Source: CALABS01 sp050260775
GTDB taxonomy: Bacteria > Pseudomonadota > Alphaproteobacteria > Rhodospirillales > Magnetospirillaceae
Reading direction: 5' to 3'
DNA: 64,000 nucleotides
Assembly (NCBI GenBank): GCA_050260775.1
Contig: JBLNCP010000019.1
Coordinates: 62,001-126,000, forward strand
A model generated the notes under the pieces. The model had not been told where the DNA came from, searched no databases, and saw only the letters and a list, made by a program, of their open reading frames with translations. A program made the position numbers and the translations under genes. Positions within the stretch are counted from its first letter, which is position 1; each line of letters starts with the position of its first letter. This document shows, piece after piece, positions 51,314 to 60,934 of the stretch.

Positions 51314-52960
51314 ATGGGACTTCACGGCGTCGCCCAGGCGCTGCTGGTGCTGTGCGGCACCGCGGCGCTTGGCTTGCTTCTCGGCCAGGTGAAGGTGGCG
51401 GGAATCCGCCTCGGGGTGGGCGGCGCGCTGTTCGCCGGCCTCGCCATCGGCCATCTCGGCTTCACCATCGATGCGACCATGCAGCAGTTCGCCCGCGAGT
51501 TCGGGCTGGTGCTGTTCGTGTACGCCATCGGGGTATCGGTCGGCCCGGGCTTCTTTCAGGCCTTCCGTCGCGACGGCCTGGCCATGAACCTGATGGCGGT
51601 GTCGGTGGTGTTGCTGGGGACCCTGCTTGCGGTCGCCGTCCATCGCTTCGGCGGCATCGAGCTCCCCGCGGCGCTCGGGCTGCTGTCGGGCGCGGTCACC
51701 AATACCCCGTCGCTGGCCGCCGGCCAGCAGGTGCTGGGGCAGTTGGGCGTGCCCAATGCCGGCGCCGTCATGGGCCAGGCCTACGCGGTGGCCTATCCGT
51801 TCGGCATCGTCGGCATCCTGGCCAGCATGCTGCTGGTGCGGGCGGTGTTCCGCCAGGACCCGGTAAGGGCGGCCAAGCAGTTCGAGGCGGCGCGGCAGGC
51901 GGCCTGGGATGCGGTGGAGACGATGAATTTCGAAGTGCGCAACCCGGCGGTGTTCGGGTGCGCCCTGCGCGACCTCGAGGAGCTCAAGGAGATGGGCGTG
52001 GTGCTGTCGCGCGTGCTGCACGACGGCAGCCAGCACGTGGTCCATGCCGACGACGTCCTTGCCGAAGGCGACGTGGTCCTGGCGGTGGGCACCCGCGGCA
52101 AGCTCGACCGGCTGCGCCGCCTGCTCGGGCCGGTGGCCCAGGTCGATCTCAAGTCGATGGGATCGAAGGACGTCACCTGGGAGCGCATGCTGGTCACCCG
52201 CGCCGAGGTGCTGGGCAAGAGCCTGGGCGAGCTGGATTTCCGCGCCTCGCACGACGTCGTGGTCAGCCGCGTCAACCGCGGCGGCCATGAGCTGGTGCCC
52301 GACGCCCATCTCAGGCTCCAGTTCGGCGACATGCTGACCGTGGTTGGCGACCCCGCCGTCATGGCCGAGGTGGCGGCCATCGTCGGCAACCGCTCCAAGG
52401 CGCTGCAGGAAACCCAGATGGTGCCGATCTTCCTCGGCATCACGCTGGGCATCCTGGTCGGTTCGCTGCCCTTGGCGCTGCCCGGCCTGCCATCGGCGGT
52501 CCAACTGGGGCTGGCCGGCGGGCCGCTGCTGGCCGCCATTGCCCTGTCCCGCCTCGGCAACGTCCGGGGGCTGGTGTGGTTCATGCCGCCGCCGGCCAAC
52601 CACCTGATGCGCGACCTGGGCATCGCCCTGTTCCTGGCGGCGGTGGGCGTCAAGTCGGGCGCCGGCTTCGTCGATACCCTGGTGCACGGCCAGGGCCTGC
52701 TGTGGATGGGGTGGGGCGTCGTGGTGACGCTCGTCCCGCTGCTGGCCGTCGCCGTGGTGGGGACCCTGGCGACCGGCATCAACTATCTCAGCCTGTGCGG
52801 CATCCTGGCCGGCAGCATGACCGACCCGCCGGCGCTCGCCTTCGCCCAGGGCATGACGTCCTCCGAGGCGCCGATCCTGTCTTACGCCACCGTCTACCCG
52901 GTGGTGATGGTGTTGCGCGTGGTGGCGCCGCAGGTCGCGGCCCTGCTGCTGTGGGGCTAG
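51314..52960 (+). CDS. AspT/YidE-type membrane transporter, second of tandem pair
   Basis: 548 residues from the ATG at 51314 (GCAGGGGGATGGG upstream). Same layout as its neighbour, with GAVTNTPSLAAGQQVLGQLG near residue 132, two TrkA-C domains (VVLSRVLHDGSQHV, VVVSRVNRGGHELV) and GSMTDPPALAFAQGMTSSEA near residue 505. It is a diverged paralog rather than a recent copy. The two may form a heteromer or act on different substrates. 85 bases separate the two genes. Confidence 0.85.
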   Translation: MGLHGVAQALLVLCGTAALGLLLGQVKVAGIRLGVGGALFAGLAIGHLGFTIDATMQQFAREFGLVLFVYAIGVSVGPGFFQAFRRDGLAMNLMAVSVVLLGTLLAVAVHRFGGIELPAALGLLSGAVTNTPSLAAGQQVLGQLGVPNAGAVMGQAYAVAYPFGIVGILASMLLVRAVFRQDPVRAAKQFEAARQAAWDAVETMNFEVRNPAVFGCALRDLEELKEMGVVLSRVLHDGSQHVVHADDVLAEGDVVLAVGTRGKLDRLRRLLGPVAQVDLKSMGSKDVTWERMLVTRAEVLGKSLGELDFRASHDVVVSRVNRGGHELVPDAHLRLQFGDMLTVVGDPAVMAEVAAIVGNRSKALQETQMVPIFLGITLGILVGSLPLALPGLPSAVQLGLAGGPLLAAIALSRLGNVRGLVWFMPPPANHLMRDLGIALFLAAVGVKSGAGFVDTLVHGQGLLWMGWGVVVTLVPLLAVAVVGTLATGINYLSLCGILAGSMTDPPALAFAQGMTSSEAPILSYATVYPVVMVLRVVAPQVAALLLWG

Positions 52961-53014
52961 GCTCAGGTTCATACCCGATTTGACAGCAGGGCCAAGGAAA
53001 GCGAAGAATTTCCG

Positions 53015-55768
53015 ATGATTTTTCGCCGGTCCGGCGGCCCTGCCGTCACCCTCCTGGTCTTACTAACCCTTGTCCTGTCGGCGTGCACCGGCGGAGCGGC
53101 GGGGCCACGGGCGAAGGACGGGGTCATCGACCTGACCGGCTGGGACTTCGCCTTTGCCGGTGCCGTCGACCTGAATGGTGAATGGGGATTCACCTGGGGG
53201 CGCGACCCCACGCCGGCCCTGGCGGGGCGGTCCGTCGATCTGATCCACCAGCCCGGGGCCTGGAACAAGCGCGGCCCTTGGGCCGGCGAGGGCCGAGCCG
53301 TGCTGGCGCTCAGCGTGCTGCTGCCGGCGCGCCGCCCGCCGCTGAGCCTGGCGGTCCCCGACATCAACAGCGCGTACCGCCTCTACGTCAACGGCGTGCA
53401 GGTCCAGATGGCCGGCCGACTCGGCGACGACGCCGCCACCGAGATCCCCATCTATCTCCGCTCGACGCTGCGCATGCCGGACGGGGTCCAGCGCCTGGAC
53501 ATCGTCGTCGAGGTCTCCAACCATCATCACTTCGAGGGCGGCATCGGGCGCCCCCTGCGCCTCGGCCCCGCCGAGGCCCTGGAGACCGCGGCCCGCGTGC
53601 AGCAATTCGTCTCGGTGGCGGCGGTGGGAGCGCTGTCGGCGGTGTTCCTGCTGCTGCTGGGCTTCTGGGCCGGGGGACGGCGGCGCGAGCGGGCGTTCCT
53701 GGTGTTTGCCGCCTTCACCGCCCTGTTCGTCGTGCGCACCTTCGCCTCGGGCCAGGTCTACGCCCTGCTCGACGACACCCTGCGCTCGGACCGCTGGTAC
53801 CTGCTGCCCAGCTACCTGACCCTGTTCGGCTTCCCCGGCATCTACCTCGCGTTCCTGCGCGAGCTGTTTCCCGCCGAAGTCCCGCGCCGGCTGATGATCG
53901 CCGTGGCGACGCTGTCGGTGATGGGCATCCTGGCCACCCTGCTGTTCCCGCCGTCCCTCTACACCCACCTGCGCGACCCCTTCCAGTTCCTGGTCCTGGT
54001 CATGCCGGTGGTGGGCGCCGGCATCCTCAGCCTGGCGGTGTGGCACGGGCGGGTCGGGGCTAAGTGGATGCTGGCCGGCAGTCTCGCCTTCCTGGCGACG
54101 GTCGTGAACGATTCGCTCCACTATCAGCGCATCATCCACAGCATGGACTTGTCGTCGCTGGGGTTCGCGGCTTTCGCCGTGGCCTACGCCGCTGCCCTGG
54201 CCATGCGCCTGTTCACCTCCGAGCGCACCGCCTCGGAGCGCCTTGCCGCGCTCAACCGCGACCTGGAAGACAAGGTCGCGCGGCGCACCGCTTCGCTGGC
54301 CGAGGCCAAGGCGGCGGCCGAGCGTGCCAGCCAGGCCAAGTCCGAATTCCTCGCCGTCATGAGCCACGAGATCCGCACCCCCTTGCACGGGTGGGCGGGA
54401 CTGACCGAACTGCTGGGACAGACGGAGCTGGACGAGCGCCAGCGCCAGTACGTGGTGTCGCTGCGCCAGACCGCCGAGCACCTCAACCGGCTGGTCGGCG
54501 ACATCCTCGATCTGTCGCGCATCGAGGCGGGGCGGATGGAAATCTCGCCTCGTCCGTTTTCCCTTTCCGTTTTCGCCGCCGACCTAGCCGAACTGGGACG
54601 GACCGCCACTTTGGCCCGCGGCCTGTCCTTCGAGGTCGATCTGGCCCCCGGATTGCCGGAGGTGGTGGTCGGCGATGCCGACGCGGTGCGGCAGATCGTC
54701 TTCAATTACATGGACAACGCCGCCAAGTTCACCGACCGGGGCGGGGTTTGCCTGGCCATCGCGGCGACTGCCGACGGCTTCGTGCGGTTCGAGGTCGCCG
54801 ATACCGGCTGCGGCATTCCAGGCGACCGGCTGGGCGACGTCTTCGATGAATTCACCCAGGTCGATTCGTCCAGCCGGCGCCGCCATGGTGGCTCGGGACT
54901 GGGGCTGGCCCTGTGCCGGCGCCTCGCCGAGGTCATGGGCGGCGGCGTGGGGGTGGAGAGCGAGCCCGGCCGGGGCAGCCGCTTCTGGGTCGATCTGCCG
55001 CTGGTCACCGCCGAGGCGCCGCCGCCCGCCGAAATTCCCGCCGCCGTCGGGCTGCCGGCCGGCACCAGGGTGCTGATCGCCGACGACGTCGCCCTGAACC
55101 GGCTGGTGCTGCGGGGATTCCTGCAATCCGCGGGGGTCGAGGTGACGGAGGCCGGCGAGGGGGCCGAGGCGGTCGCCCGGGCCGAGGCGGAGCGGTTCGA
55201 CCTCATCCTGCTCGATCTCCGCATGCCGGGTATGGACGGCTTCCAGGCGTGCCGGGCCATGCGTGGCCGCGAGGCCCGGCTCGGGCTGACGCCCACGCCG
55301 ATCGTCGCGCTGACCGCGGGGGCGTCGGCGGAGGACCGTCGTCAGGCCGAGGAGGCCGGCTTCACCCTTTTTCTCGCCAAGCCCATCGACCAGACGAGCC
55401 TCGTCACCGCCCTGGCCGGCCTGCTCGCCCGAGCCGGCGAATCGGCTGGGAGCGTGGAATCGAAGGCTCCGCCGCGCCCGAGCGTGCCGCCCGGACTCGA
55501 GCATCTGATGCCGATGTTCCTGGCCGAGATGGACAAGGATGCGGCCCGCCTGAACGAATTGGCCTCCGGTGACCGCAGGGAGCTGGCCGAATACGCCCAT
55601 GCGGTGCGCGGCAAGTGCGCCATGTTCGGTGAGGAACTGCTGTTCGAACTGCTGACCAATCTCGAAGCAACCGCACCGGAGGGGGGCTCAGCGGAAATCG
55701 AAGCCCTGGTCGCCCGGATCACCGACCGTGCGCGACAGCTCCAGGCCCTCGAAGGGGAAACGGTCTAG
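53015..55768 (+). CDS. 7TMR-DISM hybrid histidine kinase with receiver and Hpt domains
   Basis: 917 residues. A signal peptide with a lipobox-like LVLSAC (residues about 19-24) precedes a jelly-roll 7TMR-DISMED2-type domain (IDLTGWDFAFAGAVDLNGEW, about 36-175). Seven membrane helices run about 195-405. Then a coiled coil, HisKA (His451 in VMSHEIRTPLHG), HATPase_c (NYMDNAAKFTDRGG, GGSGLGL), receiver (Asp734 in LLDLRMPGMDG) and a C-terminal Hpt (His862 in YAHAVRGKCAM). A complete phosphorelay in one chain; the final acceptor regulator is elsewhere. Ligand may be a carbohydrate, by family analogy. Confidence 0.9.
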   Translation: MIFRRSGGPAVTLLVLLTLVLSACTGGAAGPRAKDGVIDLTGWDFAFAGAVDLNGEWGFTWGRDPTPALAGRSVDLIHQPGAWNKRGPWAGEGRAVLALSVLLPARRPPLSLAVPDINSAYRLYVNGVQVQMAGRLGDDAATEIPIYLRSTLRMPDGVQRLDIVVEVSNHHHFEGGIGRPLRLGPAEALETAARVQQFVSVAAVGALSAVFLLLLGFWAGGRRRERAFLVFAAFTALFVVRTFASGQVYALLDDTLRSDRWYLLPSYLTLFGFPGIYLAFLRELFPAEVPRRLMIAVATLSVMGILATLLFPPSLYTHLRDPFQFLVLVMPVVGAGILSLAVWHGRVGAKWMLAGSLAFLATVVNDSLHYQRIIHSMDLSSLGFAAFAVAYAAALAMRLFTSERTASERLAALNRDLEDKVARRTASLAEAKAAAERASQAKSEFLAVMSHEIRTPLHGWAGLTELLGQTELDERQRQYVVSLRQTAEHLNRLVGDILDLSRIEAGRMEISPRPFSLSVFAADLAELGRTATLARGLSFEVDLAPGLPEVVVGDADAVRQIVFNYMDNAAKFTDRGGVCLAIAATADGFVRFEVADTGCGIPGDRLGDVFDEFTQVDSSSRRRHGGSGLGLALCRRLAEVMGGGVGVESEPGRGSRFWVDLPLVTAEAPPPAEIPAAVGLPAGTRVLIADDVALNRLVLRGFLQSAGVEVTEAGEGAEAVARAEAERFDLILLDLRMPGMDGFQACRAMRGREARLGLTPTPIVALTAGASAEDRRQAEEAGFTLFLAKPIDQTSLVTALAGLLARAGESAGSVESKAPPRPSVPPGLEHLMPMFLAEMDKDAARLNELASGDRRELAEYAHAVRGKCAMFGEELLFELLTNLEATAPEGGSAEIEALVARITDRARQLQALEGETV

Positions 55769-55785
55769 GGGAAGCGCGGTCTCCC

Positions 55786-55850
55786 CGTCGTCGTCACCCT
55801 CGGGCTTGACCCCAGGGTCGATGCCTGCATCAAGCGCGGGCATGACGATG
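55786..55850. repeat. Extragenic repeat relic
   Basis: CGTCGTCACCCTCGGGCTTG at the left and CGGGCATGACGATG at the right form imperfect inverted arms; the core CTTGACCCCAGGGTC resembles the block near 28719. It lies between convergent genes. Confidence 0.4.
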
Positions 55851-55864
55851 TGCGAGAATGCCGC

Positions 55865-56917
55865 CTACGTCGGCGCCACCGGCGCCCACAGCACGTCGTC
55901 GATCCGCTCGGCCTGGGTGAGCAGCATCACCAACCGGTCGAGGCCGAGGGCGATGCCGGCGCTGTCCGGCATCCCGGCCTGCAGGGCGTTCAGGAAATCC
56001 TCGTCGACGGGATAGCGCTCGCCGTAAAGCGCCTCCTTGAGGTCCATGTCGGCCTCGAAGCGCCGGCGCTGCTCCGCCGGGTCGGTCAGTTCGCCGAAGG
56101 CGTTGGCGAGTTCGACGCCGCAGCCGTAGGCCTCGAACCGTTCCGCCACCCGTGGATCGGCGGGGGAGGGGCGGGCGAGGGCGGCCATGGATACCGGGTA
56201 CGAATGCAGGATCGTCGGCACTCCGAAGCCCAAATGGGGTTCGATCCGGTCCATCATGATCTTGAAGAAGACGTCGTCCCAGCGGTCGCTCTCGGACACC
56301 GAAATGCCCAGGCGCGCCGCTTCGCGCTTGATCAGGCGCTCGTCGGGCCGCCACGGGTCGGGGGCGGTGGCGAGCACGTCCATGTCGCAGTAGTCGAAGA
56401 AGGCCTCGGCCACCGACAGCCGCCGCCACGGACGGAAGGGGTCGGCGATGCGGCCGCCATGCACAAGGTGGGTGGCGCCGGCGGCCGTGGCGCAGTCGCG
56501 CACCAGCGCCTCGGTGTCGTCCATGAGATGTTCGATGCCGGCGCCGGCGCGGTACCACTCCAGCATGGTGAACTCGGGATGGTGGGTGTCCGAGCGCTCG
56601 GCGTTGCGGAACACCCGCGCCACTTGGTAGATGCGCTCCATCCCGGCCACCAGCAGCTTCTTCATGGTGAATTCCGGGCTGGTATGCAGGGTGAGCGGCG
56701 TGCCCGGCCCGCCCCATGGGTCATCGAAATGGGTGCGGAAGGCGCGCAGATGCGGCTCCAGGCCGGGTGAGACCTGCAGGCAGGGGGTCTCGACCTCCGA
56801 GAACCCCCGCGTGGCGAAGAACGCGCGGACCGCCGCGATCACCGCCATGCGTTTCTCCAGGGTCGCCCTGCGGCTTGCGAACACCTCGGGGCGCCACCAC
56901 TCTTTGCCTGCGCTCAT
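55865..56917 (-). CDS. epmA: EF-P lysine lysyltransferase EpmA (GenX/PoxA)
   Basis: 350 residues from the ATG at 56917. A class II lysyl-tRNA-synthetase-like catalytic core without the anticodon-binding domain. Motif 2 region is YQVARVFRNAERSDTHHPEF and motif 3 is GIALGLDRLVMLLT. Length and lack of an N-terminal OB domain separate it from LysS. It attaches (R)-beta-lysine to EF-P. It is divergent from epmB by 27 bases, and efp follows, so all three modification genes are together. Confidence 0.95.
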   Translation of the reverse strand: MSAGKEWWRPEVFASRRATLEKRMAVIAAVRAFFATRGFSEVETPCLQVSPGLEPHLRAFRTHFDDPWGGPGTPLTLHTSPEFTMKKLLVAGMERIYQVARVFRNAERSDTHHPEFTMLEWYRAGAGIEHLMDDTEALVRDCATAAGATHLVHGGRIADPFRPWRRLSVAEAFFDYCDMDVLATAPDPWRPDERLIKREAARLGISVSESDRWDDVFFKIMMDRIEPHLGFGVPTILHSYPVSMAALARPSPADPRVAERFEAYGCGVELANAFGELTDPAEQRRRFEADMDLKEALYGERYPVDEDFLNALQAGMPDSAGIALGLDRLVMLLTQAERIDDVLWAPVAPT

Positions 56918-56944
56918 GCTTTTCCGTATGCTCCGACGCACATC

Positions 56945-57994
56945 ATGTCGACCGATCCCATTCGCCGCCGCAAGACCCTCCGCACCGCCGCCGACCTGAT
57001 CGCCGCCGGACTGGCGTCCGAGGGCGAGCGCGGGGAGTTGGCCCAGGTGGCCGAGCGCTTCGCCGTGGCGGTGAGCCCGGCGGTGGCCGACCTCATCGAC
57101 CCGGCCGACCCGGCCGACCCGGTGGCGCGGCAGTACGTGCCGGCGCCCGAGGAACTGGCGGAGGCGGACAGCGACCGCCCCGACCCCATCGGCGACGAAG
57201 CCTACAGCCCGGTCAAGGGCATCGTCCACCGCTACCCCGACCGGGTGCTGCTGAAGCCGGTGATGGTGTGCCCGGTCTACTGCCGCTTCTGCTTCCGCCG
57301 CGAGGTGATCGGAGACGCCGACGGCACGCTGAGCGAGACGGAACTGGAGCGGGCCCTGGCCTATGTGGCCGGAGCCCCCGCCGTCCGCGAGGTGGTGGTC
57401 ACCGGCGGCGACCCGTTCATGCTGCCGCCGCCCCGCCTGGCCGCCCTGGTGTCGCGAATCGCGCGCATCCCCCACATCGACGTGCTGCGCTTCCACACGC
57501 GCGTGCCGGTGGCCGACCCCGAGCGGGTGACTGCGGCGCTGGCCCAGGCGCTGAAGGCCGATCTCGCGGTGTGGGTGGCGGTGCACGTCAACCATCCACG
57601 GGAATTGTCGCCGCTGGCCCGCCGCGCCCTCGCCTGCCTCGCCGAGGCGGGGCTGCCCCTGCTGTCGCAGACCGTGCTGCTCAAGGGGGTCAACGACGAC
57701 CCGCTGGTGCTGGAGGCCCTGTTCCGCGCCCTGGTGCGCAACCGGGTCAAGCCGTACTACCTGCATCATCCCGACCTGGCGCGCGGCACCGCCCACCTGC
57801 GTCCGACCATCGAGGAGGGGCGCGCCATCGTGAAGGCCCTGCGGGGAAGGCTGTCCGGCATCGCCCAGCCGACCTATGTGCTCGACATTCCCGGCGGCGC
57901 CGGCAAGGTGCCGATCGGCCCGGAATGGTGGGATGAGCAAACGCAGATGGTCGAAGACTGGCGCGGGGCGCGGCATCCCTATCCGCCGCGCTGA
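56945..57994 (+). CDS. epmB: EF-P (R)-beta-lysine synthase EpmB (lysine 2,3-aminomutase)
   Basis: 349 residues. Radical-SAM cluster cysteines Cys109, Cys113 and Cys116 (CPVYCRFCFRRE), SAM-binding VTGGDPFMLPP, and conserved VHVNHPRELSP and PYYLHHPDLARGTAHLR, which carry PLP- and lysine-contact residues in this family. It isomerises (S)-alpha-lysine to (R)-beta-lysine for EpmA. efp begins 74 bases downstream on the same strand. Confidence 0.95.
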   Translation: MSTDPIRRRKTLRTAADLIAAGLASEGERGELAQVAERFAVAVSPAVADLIDPADPADPVARQYVPAPEELAEADSDRPDPIGDEAYSPVKGIVHRYPDRVLLKPVMVCPVYCRFCFRREVIGDADGTLSETELERALAYVAGAPAVREVVVTGGDPFMLPPPRLAALVSRIARIPHIDVLRFHTRVPVADPERVTAALAQALKADLAVWVAVHVNHPRELSPLARRALACLAEAGLPLLSQTVLLKGVNDDPLVLEALFRALVRNRVKPYYLHHPDLARGTAHLRPTIEEGRAIVKALRGRLSGIAQPTYVLDIPGGAGKVPIGPEWWDEQTQMVEDWRGARHPYPPR

Positions 57995-58068
57995 CCCCGG
58001 GTTGCCATATTCCCGCCAACCTGCTAGCTTCCGCGCCAATTTCCCGACAGCCCTGGATTCCCTGTCCC

Positions 58069-58632
58069 ATGAAGATCAACGCCAATCTCATCCGTCCCGG
58101 CAACGTCATCGAGCACAACGGCAAGCAGTGGGCGGTGCTGAAGATCCAGATCGTGCAGCCCGGCAAGGGCGGCGCCTTCATCACGGTCGAGATGCGCGAC
58201 ATCCGCACCGGCACCAAGACCAACGAGCGCTGGCGCACCGCCGACACGGTGGAGAAGTGCAATGTCGAGGAAAAGGAATGCTCGTTCCTGTTCGCCGAGG
58301 GTGCCTCGCTGACCTTCATGGACCAGGAGAATTTCGAGCAGTTCTCCGTGCCGACCGAACTGATCGGTGACTCCGCCGCCTTCCTGCAGGATGGCATGAT
58401 CGTGTCCGTCGACTTCATCGAGGGCTCGCCGGTGTCGATCTCGCTGCCCGAGAAGGTGGTGATGACCGTCGCCGAGGCCGACCCGGTGGTGAAGGGCCAG
58501 ACCGCGTCCTCGTCCTACAAGCCGGCCAAGCTGGAGAACGGCCTCAAGATCCTGGTGCCGCCGTTCATCGCCGAGGGCGAGAAGATCGTCGTCGCCACCG
58601 CCGACTGCACCTACGTCGAGCGCGCGAAGTAA
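58069..58632 (+). CDS. efp: Translation elongation factor P
   Basis: 187 residues, three beta-barrel domains as usual. The modified lysine is Lys33 in QPGKGGAFI, equivalent to Lys34 of E. coli EF-P, and the G-x-G context fits EpmA/EpmB-type beta-lysylation rather than rhamnosylation of Arg. C-terminal GLKILVPPFIAEGEKI is typical. It relieves ribosome stalling at proline runs. Directly followed by a strong terminator. Confidence 0.97.
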   Translation: MKINANLIRPGNVIEHNGKQWAVLKIQIVQPGKGGAFITVEMRDIRTGTKTNERWRTADTVEKCNVEEKECSFLFAEGASLTFMDQENFEQFSVPTELIGDSAAFLQDGMIVSVDFIEGSPVSISLPEKVVMTVAEADPVVKGQTASSSYKPAKLENGLKILVPPFIAEGEKIVVATADCTYVERAK

Positions 58633-58647
58633 GCTATTTTACTTTCG

Positions 58648-58682
58648 GGCCGCTCTCCCGGGTGGATACCCGGGGAGCGGCC
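58648..58682 (+). terminator. Intrinsic terminator of efp
   Basis: A long stem GGCCGCTC-TCCCGGG pairs with CCCGGGGA-GCGGCC around a TGGATA loop; TCGTTCATTTTTT follows. It ends 28 bases before the suhB start. Confidence 0.85.
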
Positions 58683-58710
58683 TCGTTCATTTTTTGAAGG
58701 AGTTGCCGCC

Positions 58711-59508
58711 GTGATCGTCCGTTCCGCCATCCTGAACGTCATGATGGGCGCCGCCCGCAAGGCCGGGCGCGGCATGGTGCGCGACTTCGGCGAGGTCGAA
58801 AAGCTGCAGGTCTCCATGAAGGGCACCTCGGACTTCGTCTCGTCGGCCGACATCAAGGCCGAGAAGGTGCTGCGCCAGGAGCTCAAGAAGGCCCGCCCGG
58901 GCTTCGGCTTCCTGCTGGAGGAGGGCGGCGAGATCGCCGGCGATGACAAGAGCCACCGCTGGATCGTCGATCCCATCGACGGCACCACCAACTTCCTGCA
59001 CGGCATCCCCCACTTCGCCGTCTCCATCGGCCTCGAGCGCGACGGCGAGCTGGTGGCCGGCGTGGTCTACGAGCCGATCTCGGATTCCATGTTCCACGGC
59101 GAGAAGGGGGCGGGCGCCTACCTCAACGACTGGCGCCTGCGCGTCTCGGCGCGCCGCAAGATGGAAGAGGCGGTGCTGACCACCGGCATTCCCCATCGCG
59201 GCCGCCCCGGCCAGGAGGTCTTCCTCAAGGAGCTGACCGCGGTGATGAAGAGCACGGCGGGCGTGCGCCGCTTCGGCTCCGCCGCCCTCGATCTCGCCTA
59301 TGTGGCGGCCGGTCGCTGCGACGGCTATTGGGAAAGCGGCATCAAGCCGTGGGACATGGCGGCCGGCATCGTGCTGGTGCGCGAGGCGGGCGGCTACGTC
59401 ACCGATTTCGAGGGCAAGGGCAACATGCTGGGCACCGGCGACGTGGTGGCGGCCAACGACCATCTGCAGCGGCCCTTGCTCAAGCTTCTGACTGACGCTC
59501 GGGGTTAA
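58711..59508 (+). CDS. suhB: Inositol-1-monophosphatase SuhB
   Basis: 265 residues from the GTG at 58711, preceded by GAAGGAG at eight bases. Metal-site motifs EEGGE (about 70-74), WIVDPIDGTTNFLHG (about 89-103) and KPWDMAAG (about 213-220) are intact. It dephosphorylates inositol phosphates and may also act on ribosomal RNA maturation as in E. coli SuhB. It lies after the efp terminator and 161 bases before an OmpA-like gene. Confidence 0.95.
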   Translation: MIVRSAILNVMMGAARKAGRGMVRDFGEVEKLQVSMKGTSDFVSSADIKAEKVLRQELKKARPGFGFLLEEGGEIAGDDKSHRWIVDPIDGTTNFLHGIPHFAVSIGLERDGELVAGVVYEPISDSMFHGEKGAGAYLNDWRLRVSARRKMEEAVLTTGIPHRGRPGQEVFLKELTAVMKSTAGVRRFGSAALDLAYVAAGRCDGYWESGIKPWDMAAGIVLVREAGGYVTDFEGKGNMLGTGDVVAANDHLQRPLLKLLTDARG

Positions 59509-59669
59509 CTCCTCAAAAATTCCGACAAAGTTTCGGCTTCCGACCGACAACTGGCCAGCCTGTGTCAAATAGCCACAGGCCGTGTCTTTTTCGGCATGCG
59601 AATGTTGTTCGCCGACTCGCCTTCAGTTAATCTTCCGGCCAATGTGAAACGTACCAGGGGCTCGGTCAG

Positions 59670-60815
59670 ATGGTGAAGGCGACTTGGCGGGGCGCAGCGC
59701 TTGCCGCTTTGATGGCCTCGGTGGCTTTGCCGGCCGCCGCGCAGATGGTGATCGGCGGCGAATCCCGCCCTAGCGTCGAGGTCAATTACTCGGTGCTCGA
59801 CCGTCTTGGTCCCGAGCCGACCCTTGCCGACCGGCTGAAGGGCCAGATGCCGCGTTCCGGCGCTCAGGTGGCGCCCGCCGGCCGCGCGGCGGCGTCGGGC
59901 CTCGCCTTCCATCCCTACAAGCCGGAAAAGGCGGTCCGCAAGCATTCCGAAGCCTCGCCCAGCCATCGGACCAAGTCGGCTGCCGCCAAGCCAGCCGCCG
60001 CCAAGGTGGTGCACGCCCCCAAGCCGGCCGCGGTGATCGAGGCCAAGGCCGAGGCGCCCAAGCCGGCGGCCGTGGCCCCCAAGGCCGAGAAGGCCCCCGC
60101 GGTTCCGCCCAAGGCCGAGGTTGCGGCGATGCCGGAGCCGGTCAAGCCGGCCGCTGGCCCGCAGGTGGCGCTGCCCGAAGTTGCCAAGCCGGCCCCGGTG
60201 GAGGTTGCGAAGGTCGAAGCGCCGAAGGCTGAACCCGCCAAGCCCGAGCCCACCAAGCCCGAGCCCACCAAGCCCGAGCCCGCTCCCGCCGCCGCCGCTC
60301 CGGCGCCGCAGCCGGTCGCCGCGGCTCCGATGCCGCTGGCCCCGACCGCCGCGCCCGCGCCGACGCCGGTGCAGGCTTCCCCGGCGGCCCTGACGCCGCC
60401 GTCCGTGGCGCCGGCCGCTCCCGCCCCGGCCGCTCCTGCCCCGGCCGCTCCTGCCCAGGTCGCGTCCCTGGCCGCGCCGGCGGCTCCCGCCGTCACCTCG
60501 CGCGGCGACACCATGTCGATCCTGTTCACCGGCGACAGCCCCAAGCTGCCGGACAGCGCCGCCGCCGACCTGCGCAAGCTCGCCGCGCGCATGGAAAAGG
60601 ACGAGGCGCTGGCGCTCCAGCTCATGGCCTACGCCGACGGTGACGAAGCCAACGTCAGCAAGGCCCGCCGCCTGTCGCTGACCCGTGCCCTCGAGGTGCG
60701 CAAGTATCTGATGGAGCAGGGGGTCCGTTCGACCCGCATCGAGGTGCGGGCGCTCGGCAACAAGAGCGAGGGCGGTCCCGCCGACCGCGTCGACGCCGTG
60801 GTGGTGGGGCGCTAA
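59670..60815 (+). CDS. OmpA-like domain protein with Ala/Pro/Lys-rich linker
   Basis: 381 residues. Signal peptide to about residue 24 (LPAAAQM). A 200-residue Ala/Pro/Lys-rich stretch with repeated units (KPEPT three times, then APAAPAPAAP) forms an extended spacer. The C-terminal OmpA/MotB-like peptidoglycan-binding domain is residues 275-381 (ILFTGDSPKLPDSAAADLRK, KARRLSLTRALEVRKYLMEQ). Likely a periplasmic or outer-membrane-tethered cell-wall link. It is followed by MotA/TolQ-like and MotB-like genes. Confidence 0.8.
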   Translation: MVKATWRGAALAALMASVALPAAAQMVIGGESRPSVEVNYSVLDRLGPEPTLADRLKGQMPRSGAQVAPAGRAAASGLAFHPYKPEKAVRKHSEASPSHRTKSAAAKPAAAKVVHAPKPAAVIEAKAEAPKPAAVAPKAEKAPAVPPKAEVAAMPEPVKPAAGPQVALPEVAKPAPVEVAKVEAPKAEPAKPEPTKPEPTKPEPAPAAAAPAPQPVAAAPMPLAPTAAPAPTPVQASPAALTPPSVAPAAPAPAAPAPAAPAQVASLAAPAAPAVTSRGDTMSILFTGDSPKLPDSAAADLRKLAARMEKDEALALQLMAYADGDEANVSKARRLSLTRALEVRKYLMEQGVRSTRIEVRALGNKSEGGPADRVDAVVVGR

Positions 60816-60934
60816 GCCCCACCCTTGCCCGCTGGGAGAGGCATCCCAGCCTTCCGTCCGGCTGATGCTCCTGCCCCCGAATGGTCACATTTGGGCCGTA
60901 CGCTGTCGTCGCGTTCGATCGTCGGAGCCTGCCC

